A DNA stretch of 64,000 nt from Spectribacter acetivorans (GCF_031846305.1 NZ_JAVRHY010000010.1:1-64000); one strand, 5' to 3'; shown: positions 36,814-45,858, counted from the stretch's first letter. The notes: a model not told the origin generated them from the letters alone. Made by a program: numbers and translations.

Positions 36814-38154
36814 ATGATCACGACCGTTCTGGAAACCCTGAGTGGCTGGCTGTGGGGGCCGGTGATGCTGGCCCTGCTGCTGGGCACCGGTGTCTATCTG
36901 ACCCTGGGCTTGCGTCTGCTGCCCTGGCGCAAGCTGGGGTTCGGCATTCGTCTGGCGCTATCGGGCCGGCGCGCCGCCGCCGAGGACGCGGGCGACATCA
37001 CGCCGTTCCAGGCCCTGGCCACGGCGCTGTCGGCCACGGTCGGCACCGGCAACATCGCCGGCGTGGCCACTGCCATTTTCCTGGGCGGTCCCGGCGCGGT
37101 GTTCTGGATGTGGGTGACCGCGCTGGTTGGCATGGCCACCAAATACGCCGAGGCGGTGCTCGCCGTGAAGTACCGCGAGGTCAACGCCACCGGCGCCCAC
37201 GTGGGCGGGCCGATGTACTACATCCGCAACGGACTGGGCCCGCGCTGGGCCTGGCTGGGCGGGGCCTTTGCCTTCTTTGCCATGATCGCCGCGTTCGGCA
37301 TCGGCAATACGGTGCAGTCGAACTCGGTGGCGCAGGTGTTTCACGAGTCGCTGTCCGTGCCCACCTGGCTGACCGGTATCGTGATGGCGGCGGCGGTGTT
37401 CGTGGTGATCATCGGCGGCGTCCAGCGTCTGGCGCGGGTGGCGGAAAAACTGGTGCCGTTCATGGCCATCGTCTACGTGGCCGGCGCCGCGGTGATCCTG
37501 CTGGTCAACGCCCCGGCCATCCCCGGCGCGCTGGGCACGATCGTCACGGATGCCTTTACCGGTACCGCGGCCGCGGGCGGATTCGCCGGCGCCGGAGTGC
37601 TGATGGCGATTCAGTTCGGCGTGGCCCGGGGCATCTTCTCCAACGAGGCCGGCCTGGGCAGCGCCCCGATCGCCCACGCCGCCGCCCGCACCCGCGATCC
37701 GGTGCGCCAGGGCGTGGTGGCGATGCTGGGCACCTTCATCGACACTCTAATCGTCTGCACCATGACCGCGCTGGTGATCGTGGTCACCGGCGCCTGGCAG
37801 AGCGGCGAGACCGGCGCGCAACTGTCCGCCACCGCCTTTACCCAGGGCCTGCCCGGCCCGGGCGGCTGGCTGGTGAGTTTCGGCCTGGTGATCTTCGCGT
37901 TCTCCACCCTGCTGGCCTGGTCCTACTATGGCGAGCGTTGCGCGGAGTTTCTGTTCGGCCCGCGCGTGGTCATGCCCTACCGGCTGCTGTGGGTGGTGGC
38001 GGTATTCGTGGGCGCGGTGGCCAATCTCGGCATGGTCTGGCTGGTGGCCGACGTGATGAACGCGCTGATGGCGGTGCCCAACCTGATTGCCCTGATCCTG
38101 CTGGGCCCGGTGGTGTTCCGGGTCAGCCGGCAGTATTTCGCCGACAATCGCTGA
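36814..38154 (+). CDS. sodium:alanine/glycine symporter (AGCS family)
   Basis: A 446-residue AGCS transporter of normal length. It has FQALATALSATVGTGNIAGVATAIFLGGPGAVFWMW, THVGGPMYY-like HVGGPMYYIRNGLG, and IFSNEAGLGSAPIAHAAA. The loop after the alanine-family TGAWQ motif is short here, unlike the paralogue at 33.7 kb. It probably imports alanine or glycine with Na+ across the inner membrane. It is likely co-transcribed with the SNF gene. Confidence 0.93.
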   Translation: MITTVLETLSGWLWGPVMLALLLGTGVYLTLGLRLLPWRKLGFGIRLALSGRRAAAEDAGDITPFQALATALSATVGTGNIAGVATAIFLGGPGAVFWMWVTALVGMATKYAEAVLAVKYREVNATGAHVGGPMYYIRNGLGPRWAWLGGAFAFFAMIAAFGIGNTVQSNSVAQVFHESLSVPTWLTGIVMAAAVFVVIIGGVQRLARVAEKLVPFMAIVYVAGAAVILLVNAPAIPGALGTIVTDAFTGTAAAGGFAGAGVLMAIQFGVARGIFSNEAGLGSAPIAHAAARTRDPVRQGVVAMLGTFIDTLIVCTMTALVIVVTGAWQSGETGAQLSATAFTQGLPGPGGWLVSFGLVIFAFSTLLAWSYYGERCAEFLFGPRVVMPYRLLWVVAVFVGAVANLGMVWLVADVMNALMAVPNLIALILLGPVVFRVSRQYFADNR

Positions 38155-38235
38155 GTACGCCCGATTTCGAATGCCCGGCCGCACAGGGTCGGGTGCAAGC
38201 CGTTACACTTTCGCGTTTTCCCCGCCCGGAGCATC

Positions 38236-39258
38236 ATGGAAACTCTCATTTCGCTGGCCGCCGAGTACGGCCTGTTCCTGGCCAAGGCCGTGACCGTGGT
38301 CGCGGTGATCGGCCTGCTGGTGGCCTGGATCGCCGGTGCCGTGCAGCAGTCGCGCCAGATCAGCGGCGACGGCCTGGAAATCCACAACGTCAATCAGCGC
38401 TTCGACCGCATGGTCGACACGCTGCAGGACGAGTTGCTCGACAAGCCGGCCCGCAAGGCCCGCGACAAGCGCCAGAAGGCCGAGGCCAAGCAGAAGGCCA
38501 AGGCGGCCAAGCTGGGCAAGCCGGACAACAAGGGCCGGCTGTTCGTGATCGATTTCGACGGCGATATCCGCGCCTCGGCGGTGACCAACCTGCGTGAGGA
38601 AATCACCGCCGTGCTGCAGGTGGCTGAAGCCGAGGATGAAGTCCTGCTGCGGCTGGAATCGGCCGGCGGGCTGGTACACAGCTACGGCCTGGCTGCCTCC
38701 CAGCTACGCCGGCTGCGCGACCGGGGCATTCGCTTCACCGCCGCGGTCGACAAGCTGGCTGCCAGCGGCGGCTATCTGATGGCCTGCGTGGCCGACCGCA
38801 TCGTCGCCGCACCCTTCGCCATCATCGGCTCGATTGGCGTGGTGGGCCAGATGCCCAACTTCAACCGGCTGCTCAAGGAAAAGAACGTCGACATCGAAAT
38901 GCACACCGCCGGCGAGCACAAGCGCACGCTCACCATGTTCGGCGAGAACAGCGATGCCGGCCGGGCGAAGTTCCGCGAGGAACTCGAATCCACCCATGGC
39001 CTGTTCAAGCAGTTCGTGTCGGACAACCGGGCCGATCTGGACGTCGACCGCGTGGCCACCGGCGAACACTGGCATGGCACCCAGGCACTGGATCTCGGCC
39101 TGATCGACGCCGTGGGCACCAGCGATGACCTGCTACTGACCGCGGCGAAGGACGAACGGGCCATCTACGAAGTGCGCTGGAAGACCCGCCAGAGCCTGCG
39201 CGAGCGGCTTTCCAGCGGGGTGGAATCCACCCTGCAGCGCGTGCTGTCGCGGTTCTAA
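38236..39258 (+). CDS. sohB: inner-membrane peptidase SohB (S49 family)
   Basis: A 340-residue S49 serine protease. An N-terminal membrane segment (about 13-34) is followed by a very Lys/Ala-rich linker (70-95) and the protease core. The catalytic dyad is Ser177 (LAASGGYLMAC) and Lys229 (GEHKRTLTMFG), as in SohB/SppA. It acts in the inner membrane with the catalytic domain probably outside the cytoplasm; SohB was found as a multicopy suppressor of loss of HtrA/DegP. Interestingly, a DegQ-type protease gene lies 0.8 kb downstream. Confidence 0.94.
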   Translation: METLISLAAEYGLFLAKAVTVVAVIGLLVAWIAGAVQQSRQISGDGLEIHNVNQRFDRMVDTLQDELLDKPARKARDKRQKAEAKQKAKAAKLGKPDNKGRLFVIDFDGDIRASAVTNLREEITAVLQVAEAEDEVLLRLESAGGLVHSYGLAASQLRRLRDRGIRFTAAVDKLAASGGYLMACVADRIVAAPFAIIGSIGVVGQMPNFNRLLKEKNVDIEMHTAGEHKRTLTMFGENSDAGRAKFREELESTHGLFKQFVSDNRADLDVDRVATGEHWHGTQALDLGLIDAVGTSDDLLLTAAKDERAIYEVRWKTRQSLRERLSSGVESTLQRVLSRF

Positions 39259-39326
39259 CCAGTGGCTTGCGTGCCGGAGCATCCGACCCCAGTGTCCGAT
39301 CAGGTTTCGCCCACGAGGAAAGCGTG

Positions 39327-39953
39327 ATGCAACTGACCACCACCGCGTTCGCCGACGGCCAGCCGATCCCCGATCACTACGCCTTTGCGCAGCCGGACGC
39401 GGATAACCATTTCCGGTTTTCCGACAACCACAATCCCGATCTGGCCTGGTCGGGCGTGCCGGACGGCACGCAGTCGCTGGTGCTGCTGTGCATCGACCCC
39501 GACGCGCCCAGCAAGCCCGATGACGTCAATCAGGAAGACCGCGAAGTGCCGTCGGACCTGCCGCGGGTGGACTTCTTCCACTGGGTGATGGTCGATCTGC
39601 CGGCCGATACCGGCGGTATCGATGCCGGCGCGTGTGCGAGTGAGGTCACACCGGGTGGCAAGCGCCAGCCCGCCGGCCCGGCCGGTGCCCGCCAGGGCCT
39701 GAACACCTACACCGACTGGTTTGCCGGCGATCCCGACCTGGGCGGCCATTACTACGGCTATGACGGCCCGGCCCCGCCCTGGAACGACAGCATTCCGCAC
39801 CGCTACGAGTTTCGGCTGATCGCCACCGACCTGCCGCGTTGTCCGGTCGAGGGCGATTTCACCGGCCCGGAGTTACTGGCCGTGCTGGAAGATCACGTGC
39901 TGGCCACCGCCTCGGTCACCGGCACCTACACGCTGAACCCGCGGCTGCGCTGA
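39327..39953 (+). CDS. YbhB/YbcL-type phosphatidylethanolamine-binding protein (PEBP)
   Basis: A 208-residue PEBP-fold protein without a signal peptide. The ligand-site blocks are HNPDLAWSGVPDGTQSLVLLCIDPDAP (D-P-D-A-P), DFFHWVMVDLPA, and GYDGPAPPWNDSIPHRYEFRL (GPxPP and HRY). Bacterial PEBPs bind phosphate-like ligands, but their function is largely unknown. The start at 39327 follows a GAGGAAA site; the upstream in-frame ATG at 39267 is less likely. It stands alone between sohB and degQ. Confidence 0.9.
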   Translation: MQLTTTAFADGQPIPDHYAFAQPDADNHFRFSDNHNPDLAWSGVPDGTQSLVLLCIDPDAPSKPDDVNQEDREVPSDLPRVDFFHWVMVDLPADTGGIDAGACASEVTPGGKRQPAGPAGARQGLNTYTDWFAGDPDLGGHYYGYDGPAPPWNDSIPHRYEFRLIATDLPRCPVEGDFTGPELLAVLEDHVLATASVTGTYTLNPRLR

Positions 39954-40037
39954 AACTAACCCGCGGCGTTCATGGTCAGACCGGGTAACTGACGCCCGCC
40001 CGACGGGTTTCATTCCACAAGCTTCAAGGATTCATCC

Positions 40038-41414
40038 ATGACGATCCGTTCGCTGTTGCTGGCGGGGTTTGCCGCCACCGGCCTTGCCTTCGTACCCGCC
40101 GCCCATGCCGAATTGCCCGCGGGCCTGAGCGGTGATCCGCCCACGCTCGCGCCGATGCTGGAAGAGGTAATGCCCGCCGTGGTCGGTATCCAGGTCACCG
40201 GCAAGGCACGCCAGACGCCGGATCATCCGATGTTCAACGACCCGTTCTTCCGGCGCTTTTTCGGCATCCCGGATGAACAGCAGCCGCAGCAGCCGCGCGG
40301 TGTGGGCTCGGGCGTGATTGTCGATGCGGACGAGGGCATCGTCCTGACCAACAATCACGTGATTCAGGAAGCCGACGAAGTGACCGTGCGGCTTCAGGAT
40401 GACCGCGAACTGACGGCCGAAGTAGTCGGTACCGACCCGGATTCCGACATCGCCGTTTTGCGCGTGGATGCCGACGATCTCACCGAAATCACGGTGGCCG
40501 ACTCCGATAACCTCCGGGTCGGCGATTTCGTGGTGGCCATCGGCAACCCCTTCGGCCTGCGCCAGACCGTGACCTCGGGCATCGTCAGCGCCCTGGGCCG
40601 CCACGGGTTGGGCAACCGCTACGAGGACTTCATCCAGACCGACGCCTCGATCAACCCCGGCAACTCGGGCGGGGCCCTGGTCAACCTCGAAGGCGAGCTG
40701 GTCGGCATCAATACCGCGATCCTGTCCCGCTCCGGCGGCAACATCGGCATCGGCTTTGCCATTCCCACCAACATTGCCAGCACCGTCGTCAAGCAGATCA
40801 TGGAATTCGGCGAGGTCCGTCGCGGCCAGCTGGGCGTGGTGGGGCAGAACCTCACCAATGAGCTGGCCGACGCCATGGGGCTTGACGAGACCCAGGGCGT
40901 GCTGATTGCCCAGGTGGTGGAAGACTCCCCCGCGGACCAGGCCGGCATCAAGGAACGCGACGTGATCACCGGCATCAACGGCAATGACATCAAGGACTTC
41001 TCGGAACTGGCCAATGCCATCGGGCTGCGGTCACCCGGCGAAAAGGTGCGCATCAAGCTGTTGCGCGACGGCGAGACCCGCAACGTCACCGCCACCCTGA
41101 GCAAGGCCGACGACAGCCAGGCCAGCGCCGGTAGCGAAGACAGCGGCTTCCCTGCCCTGGAAGGCGCGAAGATCGGCGCCATTCCGGAGGATCACGACCT
41201 GGCCGGCGAGATCGAAGGCGTGGCGGTGCTCGACATCGCACGTGGCAGCCCGGCTGCCTCTTCCGGCCTGCGCCCGGGCGATATCATCACCTCGGTCAAC
41301 CGCCGGCCGGTGGACTCCCTCGAGGCCTTCCGCGAACTCGTCAACAGCGACGCCCAGCAGCTGCTGTTGCACGTGCGCCGGGGCAACGGGGCGCTGTTCC
41401 TGCTCGTACGCTAG
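40038..41414 (+). CDS. degQ: DegQ/HtrA-type periplasmic serine protease
   Basis: A 458-residue S1C protease. A signal peptide (1-24, cleaved after AAHA) directs it to the periplasm, where it degrades or refolds damaged envelope proteins. The catalytic triad is His107 (LTNNHVI), Asp137 (DPDSDIAVLRV) and Ser210 (NPGNSGGAL). Two PDZ domains follow at about 260-345 and 370-455. The DegP Q-linker is replaced by a short QQPQQPRG, so DegQ is the better name, though DegP cannot be fully excluded. A terminator-like hairpin follows. Confidence 0.93.
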   Translation: MTIRSLLLAGFAATGLAFVPAAHAELPAGLSGDPPTLAPMLEEVMPAVVGIQVTGKARQTPDHPMFNDPFFRRFFGIPDEQQPQQPRGVGSGVIVDADEGIVLTNNHVIQEADEVTVRLQDDRELTAEVVGTDPDSDIAVLRVDADDLTEITVADSDNLRVGDFVVAIGNPFGLRQTVTSGIVSALGRHGLGNRYEDFIQTDASINPGNSGGALVNLEGELVGINTAILSRSGGNIGIGFAIPTNIASTVVKQIMEFGEVRRGQLGVVGQNLTNELADAMGLDETQGVLIAQVVEDSPADQAGIKERDVITGINGNDIKDFSELANAIGLRSPGEKVRIKLLRDGETRNVTATLSKADDSQASAGSEDSGFPALEGAKIGAIPEDHDLAGEIEGVAVLDIARGSPAASSGLRPGDIITSVNRRPVDSLEAFRELVNSDAQQLLLHVRRGNGALFLLVR

Positions 41415-41431
41415 GTCGTCAATGCCCGACC

Positions 41432-41461
41432 GCCGACCCGGCCCCGGCCGGGTCGGCATTT
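41432..41461 (+). terminator. probable terminator after degQ
   Basis: An 11-bp stem, GCCGACCCGGC with GCCGGGTCGGC, encloses a 4-base loop and is followed by ATTT. It begins 18 bases after the degQ stop. The T-run is short, so efficiency is uncertain. Confidence 0.6.
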
Positions 41462-41517
41462 GCCTCGCCGGGGCGGCTCCGGTCTATACTCGGCGCATCG
41501 TTTACAGTCCTGCGGTC

Positions 41518-41718
41518 ATGGCGGCGTTCGACATCTATCAATTCGAGGATCGGCTCACCGAGCTGCTGGCGGCCTACGAGAAACTCCAGGCCCGTCATCG
41601 TGAGCTCGAGAACCGTCACCAGGCGCTGCGCGAGCAGACCAGCCAGCGCCTGCGGTCCCTGGCCGAGCGGCTCAAGGCGCTGGAGGCCGAAGCCGAGGCC
41701 GAGGTGTCCGACTCATGA
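41518..41718 (+). CDS. ZapB-like coiled-coil cell-division protein (TIGR02449 type)
   Basis: A 66-residue, strongly charged coiled-coil protein (FEDRLTELLAAYEKLQARHRELENRHQALREQ). Small proteins of this type precede zapA in many gammaproteobacteria and are related to ZapB, which links ZapA-bound FtsZ filaments. The stop overlaps the zapA start (ATGA), supporting both the frame and a joint role at the Z-ring. The N-terminal ATG at 41518 is chosen; the open frame upstream is not coding. Confidence 0.85.
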   Translation: MAAFDIYQFEDRLTELLAAYEKLQARHRELENRHQALREQTSQRLRSLAERLKALEAEAEAEVSDS

Positions 41719-42032
41719 CATCCGCCTCCCGCGATCAGACCCAGCTCACCGTGCGCATCCTCGGGCGCGACTACCAGGTCGCCTGTCCCGAGGGCGAGCG
41801 TGAAGCGCTGCTGGCGTCCGCCGAATATCTCTCCCGCCGGATGACCACCGTCCAGAAAAAGGGCAAGACCCTGGGGATGGAGCGCATCGCGGTAATGACC
41901 GCACTCAACATGGCGCGGGATCTGCTCGACATGGAACAGCGCCGCAAGCGCGCCCCCGTCGACGACGAAGCCAGCGACCGGCTCTCCCAGTTGCAGCTGC
42001 GCATCGAATCCGCGCTTGATGACAACCGGTAG
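41715..42032 (+). CDS. zapA: cell division protein ZapA
   Basis: A 105-residue protein that bundles FtsZ protofilaments. The N-terminal domain includes QLTVRILGRDYQVACPEGEREALLASAEYLSRRM, the standard ZapA sequence. The C-terminal helix, from ERIAVMTALNMARDLLDMEQ on, forms the tetramer coiled coil. It is translationally coupled to the preceding ZapB-like gene, and 6S RNA lies directly downstream, the usual gammaproteobacterial order. Confidence 0.95.
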   Translation: MTSASRDQTQLTVRILGRDYQVACPEGEREALLASAEYLSRRMTTVQKKGKTLGMERIAVMTALNMARDLLDMEQRRKRAPVDDEASDRLSQLQLRIESALDDNR

Positions 42033-42053
42033 CGGCGAGTAGCATGTCGTTCG

Positions 42054-42234
42054 GCTCTCCTGCCGTGTTCGACGGTTGCCGGGTACCCCTTGAGCCTAAG
42101 TATTAAACCCGGGGTCATGAAGCATCGCTGGTGAGCAGGTCCGCCTCGCAGCGGAAAGCCTAAGGCGACGTGGTTGGCCCCACTTGAGCGTTTGTCTCAA
42201 GGTCACAGGCCACCGACGGCACAGGCGGGAGATG
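42054..42234 (+). ncRNA. ssrS: 6S RNA
   Basis: About 180 bases between zapA and the 5-formyl-THF cyclo-ligase gene, the position of ssrS in many gammaproteobacteria. Blocks recalled from E. coli 6S align: CCCCTTGAGCC, TGGTGAGCAGGTCCG with AAGCCTAAGGC, and CACTTGAGC followed by CTCAAGGTCACAGGC. The closing stem forms between TCTCCTGCCGTG (42056-42067) and CACAGGCGGGAGA (42220-42232). 6S RNA mimics an open promoter and sequesters sigma-70 RNA polymerase in stationary phase. Exact ends are estimates. Confidence 0.93.
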
Positions 42235-42813
42235 CCGACTTTTCCAGACAGCCACGATCCCGACGCGCGTCAGCGCCTGCGGCGGTCGTTGCAGGCCGCC
42301 CGACGGCGGCTCGAACCACGCCAGCGACAGCGGGCCACCGATCGCGCCCTGGCACGGCTGTGCCGCCTGCCCGAGTTCACCCGCGCCCGATCCATCGCAA
42401 TCTACCGTGGCGTGGGCGCCGAGATCGACCCCGCACCGCTTGCCGACCCCGGCCGCCGGTACTTTGCCCCGGTTGTCCGCAATCAGATGCTGGTTTTCCG
42501 CCCGTGGCATGCGCCGATGTGGCGCGCCAACCACTTCGGTATTCCGGAACCCGTGGGTACCGACTACCCGGCGCAGGCCATGGATGTGGTGATCACCCCG
42601 CTGGTCGGCTTCGACCCGGCCGGCAACCGGCTGGGCATGGGCGGCGGCTTCTATGACCGCAGCTTCGCCTTTCTGCGGCACCGCCACTGGCGCAAGCCGC
42701 GGCTGATCGGCCTGGCCTTCGATGTGCAGCGGGTGGACGCGCTGGCCGCCGCCGAGTGGGACGTGCCGCTCGACGCCATCGTCACCGAATCCGGGGTGAT
42801 CCGGCCGCGGTAG
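42232..42813 (+). CDS. 5-formyltetrahydrofolate cyclo-ligase
   Basis: A 193-residue protein of the 5-FCL/YgfA family, converting 5-formyl-THF to 5,10-methenyl-THF with ATP. The Arg-rich N-terminus (DARQRLRRSLQAARRRLEP) and the ATP-site motif GNRLGMGGGFYDRSF are present. Its ATG at 42232 falls on the last bases of the 6S RNA closing stem, and GGCGGGAG just before it is both the 6S 3' arm and the only ribosome-binding site. An in-frame ATG at 42184 lies within 6S RNA and is rejected. Co-transcription with ssrS is known in E. coli. Confidence 0.93.
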   Translation: MPTFPDSHDPDARQRLRRSLQAARRRLEPRQRQRATDRALARLCRLPEFTRARSIAIYRGVGAEIDPAPLADPGRRYFAPVVRNQMLVFRPWHAPMWRANHFGIPEPVGTDYPAQAMDVVITPLVGFDPAGNRLGMGGGFYDRSFAFLRHRHWRKPRLIGLAFDVQRVDALAAAEWDVPLDAIVTESGVIRPR

Positions 42814-42848
42814 AATCGGGCGCCGAATTCGCCGAGGAGTCTCTAGCC

Positions 42849-43310
42849 ATGCGCTACTGGTTGATGAAGTCCGAGCCCGAGGAATTCAGTCTCGAGGATC
42901 TGCGCAACCGGCCCGACCAGACCGAGCCCTGGGACGGTGTACGCAACTACCAGGCCCGCAACTTCATGCGCGACGACATGAAAAAGGGCGACAAGGTCTT
43001 CTTTTACCATTCCAACTGCGCCGAACCGGGGATTGTCGGCATCGCCACCATCGCCCGCGAGGCCTACCCCGACCCCACCGCGTTCGACCCGGACGACAGC
43101 CACTACGACCCGAAGTCCGATCCCGACAAGCCGCGCTGGTACCACGTGGACGTGGGGTTCGAGCGAGCCCTGAAACGCACGATAAGCCTCAAGGAGCTCA
43201 AGGAACACCCGGAAGCGCTGGACGGGTTCGCGCTGATCCGCCGCGGCAATCGGTTATCGGTGATGCCGGTGGACGAGGCGCACTGGCGCTACATCCTGTC
43301 GCTGGAATAG
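42849..43310 (+). CDS. EVE domain-containing protein
   Basis: A 153-residue EVE/PUA-like domain protein: MRYWLMKSEPEEFSLEDL, then WDGVRNYQARNFMRDDMKKGDKVFFYHSN and PRWYHVDVGFERAL. EVE domains bind modified bases in DNA or RNA; stand-alone housekeeping members like this are widespread in proteobacteria next to the 5-FCL gene. The biological role is unsettled. A GAGGAG site precedes the ATG, 36 bases after the cyclo-ligase stop, so the genes are likely one operon. Confidence 0.93.
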   Translation: MRYWLMKSEPEEFSLEDLRNRPDQTEPWDGVRNYQARNFMRDDMKKGDKVFFYHSNCAEPGIVGIATIAREAYPDPTAFDPDDSHYDPKSDPDKPRWYHVDVGFERALKRTISLKELKEHPEALDGFALIRRGNRLSVMPVDEAHWRYILSLE

Positions 43311-43326
43311 GCGCCCGCGCGCCGGA

Positions 43327-44904
43327 TCAGTCGCCGGCCAGGAAAAAGCCGTAGGCCGGGTTGTCGCTCTCTTCCTCGTACTCGTAGCCCAGTTTGTCCA
43401 GGGATGCGCGACAGGCGTCGCGCTCGCCCGATGGCACCTGCATGGCGGCCAGCACCTGGCCGTAGGCGTGACCGTGGTTGCGGTAATGAAACAGGGAGAT
43501 GTTCCAGCGATCCCCGACGTTGTCGAGGAAGTTCAGCAGCGCCCCCGGACGTTCCGGAAACTCGAACCGGAACAGCATTTCATCCGCCACGCCGGACGTC
43601 CGCCCGCCAACCATGTAGCGCACATGCAGCTTGGCCATTTCGTTGGCACTGAGGTCGGTTACCGCGTAACCCTCGGCTTCCAGTAGCTGGATGATCCGGT
43701 CGCGTTCGGCCGGACCGTCGGTGAGCTTGACGCCGGCGAAGATGTGCGCCTCGCCCGGCCCCGAGTAGCGGTAGTTGAATTCGGTGATACCGCGCACCCC
43801 GAGCGCCTGGCAGAAGGCGCGAAACGCGCCGGGGCGCTCGGGGATGGTGACGGCCAGCAACGCCTCGCGATGCTCGCCCAGTTCGGCCCGTTCGGCGATG
43901 TAGCGCAGGCGATCGAAGTTGACGTTGGCACCACTCAGGACCGCTGCCAGCGACTGACCGCTGACCCCGGTCTCGGCCACGTATTTCTTCAGGCCGGCCA
44001 GGGCCAGGCCGCCGGCCGGTTCGGCCAGGGCGCGGGTATCCTCGAAAATATCGCGCACCGCGGCCGAGATCTCGTCGGCGGACACGGTGATCATGGCATC
44101 GACACAGCGCTGGGCCACGCGAAAGGGCTCTTCCCCGGCGCAGCGCACTGCCGCGCCGTCGGCGAACAGCCCCACGTGATCCAGGGTGATGCGCTCGCCG
44201 GCTTCCAGCGCGCGGGTCATGCTGGGGGCGTCATCGGGTTCCACCCCGATCACCCGGATATCCGGCCGCACGCTTTTCACGTAGGCGCTGACACCGGCGA
44301 TCAGGCCGCCGCCGCCCACGCAGCAGAAAATGGCGTGGAGGTCATCCGGATGCTGTTGCAGGATCTCCATGCCGATGGTGCCCTGGCCGGCGATGACCTC
44401 GGGATCATCGTAGGGATGCACGTAGGTCAGCGAGTCGCGAACGGCCAGTTCATTGGCATGCGCCGCGGCCTCGTCGAAGCTGTCGCCGTGGAGGATGATC
44501 TCCCCGCCGAACGAGCGCACCGCTGCGACCTTGATCGACGGCGTGGTCCGCGGCATGACGATCACCGCGCGGATGCCCAGCTTCTGTCCGGACAACGCCA
44601 CCCCCTGGGCGTGGTTGCCGGCCGACGCACAGATCACGCCGCGGGCGCGCTGCTCGTCGCTCAGGCCCGCAATCTTGTTATAGGCCCCGCGCAGCTTGAA
44701 GGAGTGGACCGGCTGCAGGTCCTCGCGCTTGAGCAGGACGTTGTTGCCCAGCCGATCGGACAACTGAACGGCACGCTCAAGCGGCGTCTCGATGGCCACG
44801 TCATACACCCGGGCCGCGGCGATGCGCCGCAGATACTCGGCGTCACCCACGTCCACGGCCTGGGCTTCGGGACGGACGGAATCAGCGGTCAGGTCGGTTA
44901 CCAT
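43327..44904 (-). CDS. ilvA: threonine ammonia-lyase (biosynthetic)
   Basis: A 525-residue PLP enzyme converting threonine to 2-oxobutyrate, the first step of isoleucine synthesis. The PLP lysine is Lys70 in HSFKLRGAYNK, the glycine-rich phosphate loop is CCVGGGGLIAG, and two C-terminal ACT-like regulatory domains (about 335-525) bind isoleucine and valine, as in the long biosynthetic form. It is divergent from proC. No leader peptide or attenuator was seen in the 115 bases upstream. Confidence 0.97.
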   Translation of the reverse strand: MVTDLTADSVRPEAQAVDVGDAEYLRRIAAARVYDVAIETPLERAVQLSDRLGNNVLLKREDLQPVHSFKLRGAYNKIAGLSDEQRARGVICASAGNHAQGVALSGQKLGIRAVIVMPRTTPSIKVAAVRSFGGEIILHGDSFDEAAAHANELAVRDSLTYVHPYDDPEVIAGQGTIGMEILQQHPDDLHAIFCCVGGGGLIAGVSAYVKSVRPDIRVIGVEPDDAPSMTRALEAGERITLDHVGLFADGAAVRCAGEEPFRVAQRCVDAMITVSADEISAAVRDIFEDTRALAEPAGGLALAGLKKYVAETGVSGQSLAAVLSGANVNFDRLRYIAERAELGEHREALLAVTIPERPGAFRAFCQALGVRGITEFNYRYSGPGEAHIFAGVKLTDGPAERDRIIQLLEAEGYAVTDLSANEMAKLHVRYMVGGRTSGVADEMLFRFEFPERPGALLNFLDNVGDRWNISLFHYRNHGHAYGQVLAAMQVPSGERDACRASLDKLGYEYEEESDNPAYGFFLAGD

Positions 44905-45019
44905 GTCAGGGCGTCATTGGGCGCAAACGCTATCGTAACAGGCAGGCCCGGCGGGCAGTGTGGGCAGGCTGGCAGGCCATCCAGTATCATGCCGCGCTGG
45001 TCCTGATTCACGATCTGGT

Positions 45020-45844
45020 ATGCCCGATACAATCGCGTTCATCGGCGGTGGAAACATGGCAACAAGCCTGATCGGCGGGCTATTGGCCAGCGGTCACCCC
45101 GGCGCTGACGTGGCGGTGATCGAACCGGATGCGGACAAGCGCGCGGCGCTGACCGAACGTTTCGGTGTCCGGACCGCGGCGGCGCCGGCGGAATTGTTGC
45201 CGCAGGCCAGCATCTGGGTACTGGCGGTCAAGCCGCAGATCATGGCCACCGTGGTCGGCGAGTTGGCGCCGCTGGCCGGACAGGTGCGGCCGCTGGTGAT
45301 TTCCATTGCCGCCGGGGTACCGCTGGCGGCACTCGCCCGGTGGCTGGACGCCGATCTGCCCCTGGTTCGCAGCATGCCCAACACCCCGGCGCTGATCGGG
45401 GCCGGCGTCACCGCCCTGTTCGCCGGTGAACACGTTAATGCCAACCAGCGCGAGGCCGCCGAAACCGTACTGGCCGGTGCCGGGGAAACGCTATGGGTGG
45501 ACCGCGAGGACGATCTCGACGCGGTCACCGCCACCTCCGGCAGCGGTCCGGCCTACTTCTTCGCCTTCATGGAGGCGATGCAGGCGGCCGCCGAGGAACT
45601 CGGCCTGGATCGGGAAACCGCTGCCCGGCTGGTGCGACAGACCGCCCTGGGTGCCGCCCGCATGGCCGTGGAGTCCGGCGATTCACCCACCACCCTGCGA
45701 ACCAACGTCACCTCGCCCGGCGGCACCACCGAGCGGGCGCTGACCATTCTCGACGAAGGCGGTTTCGATCTGCTCGTGGCGGAGGCCATGCGGGCCGCCG
45801 CCGGCCGCTCGCGCGAGCTGGCCGCGCAAATCGCCGACCAATAG
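45020..45844 (+). CDS. proC: pyrroline-5-carboxylate reductase
   Basis: A 274-residue NADPH enzyme performing the last step of proline synthesis. The N-terminal Rossmann motif FIGGGNMATSLIGGL is at residues 7-21, and the C-terminal signature includes ATSGSGPAYFFAFMEAM and RTNVTSPGGTTERAL. The start at 45020 begins MPDTIAFIGGGNM. It is 14 bases upstream of yggT, in the common proC-yggT pair. Confidence 0.97.
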   Translation: MPDTIAFIGGGNMATSLIGGLLASGHPGADVAVIEPDADKRAALTERFGVRTAAAPAELLPQASIWVLAVKPQIMATVVGELAPLAGQVRPLVISIAAGVPLAALARWLDADLPLVRSMPNTPALIGAGVTALFAGEHVNANQREAAETVLAGAGETLWVDREDDLDAVTATSGSGPAYFFAFMEAMQAAAEELGLDRETAARLVRQTALGAARMAVESGDSPTTLRTNVTSPGGTTERALTILDEGGFDLLVAEAMRAAAGRSRELAAQIADQ

Positions 45845-45858
45845 CCCAAGGGAGCCCC

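Noticed and set aside
42184..42231. Upstream in-frame ATG for the cyclo-ligase gene
   Set aside because: It lies within conserved 6S RNA sequence and lacks a ribosome-binding site; the family N-terminus begins after 42232.
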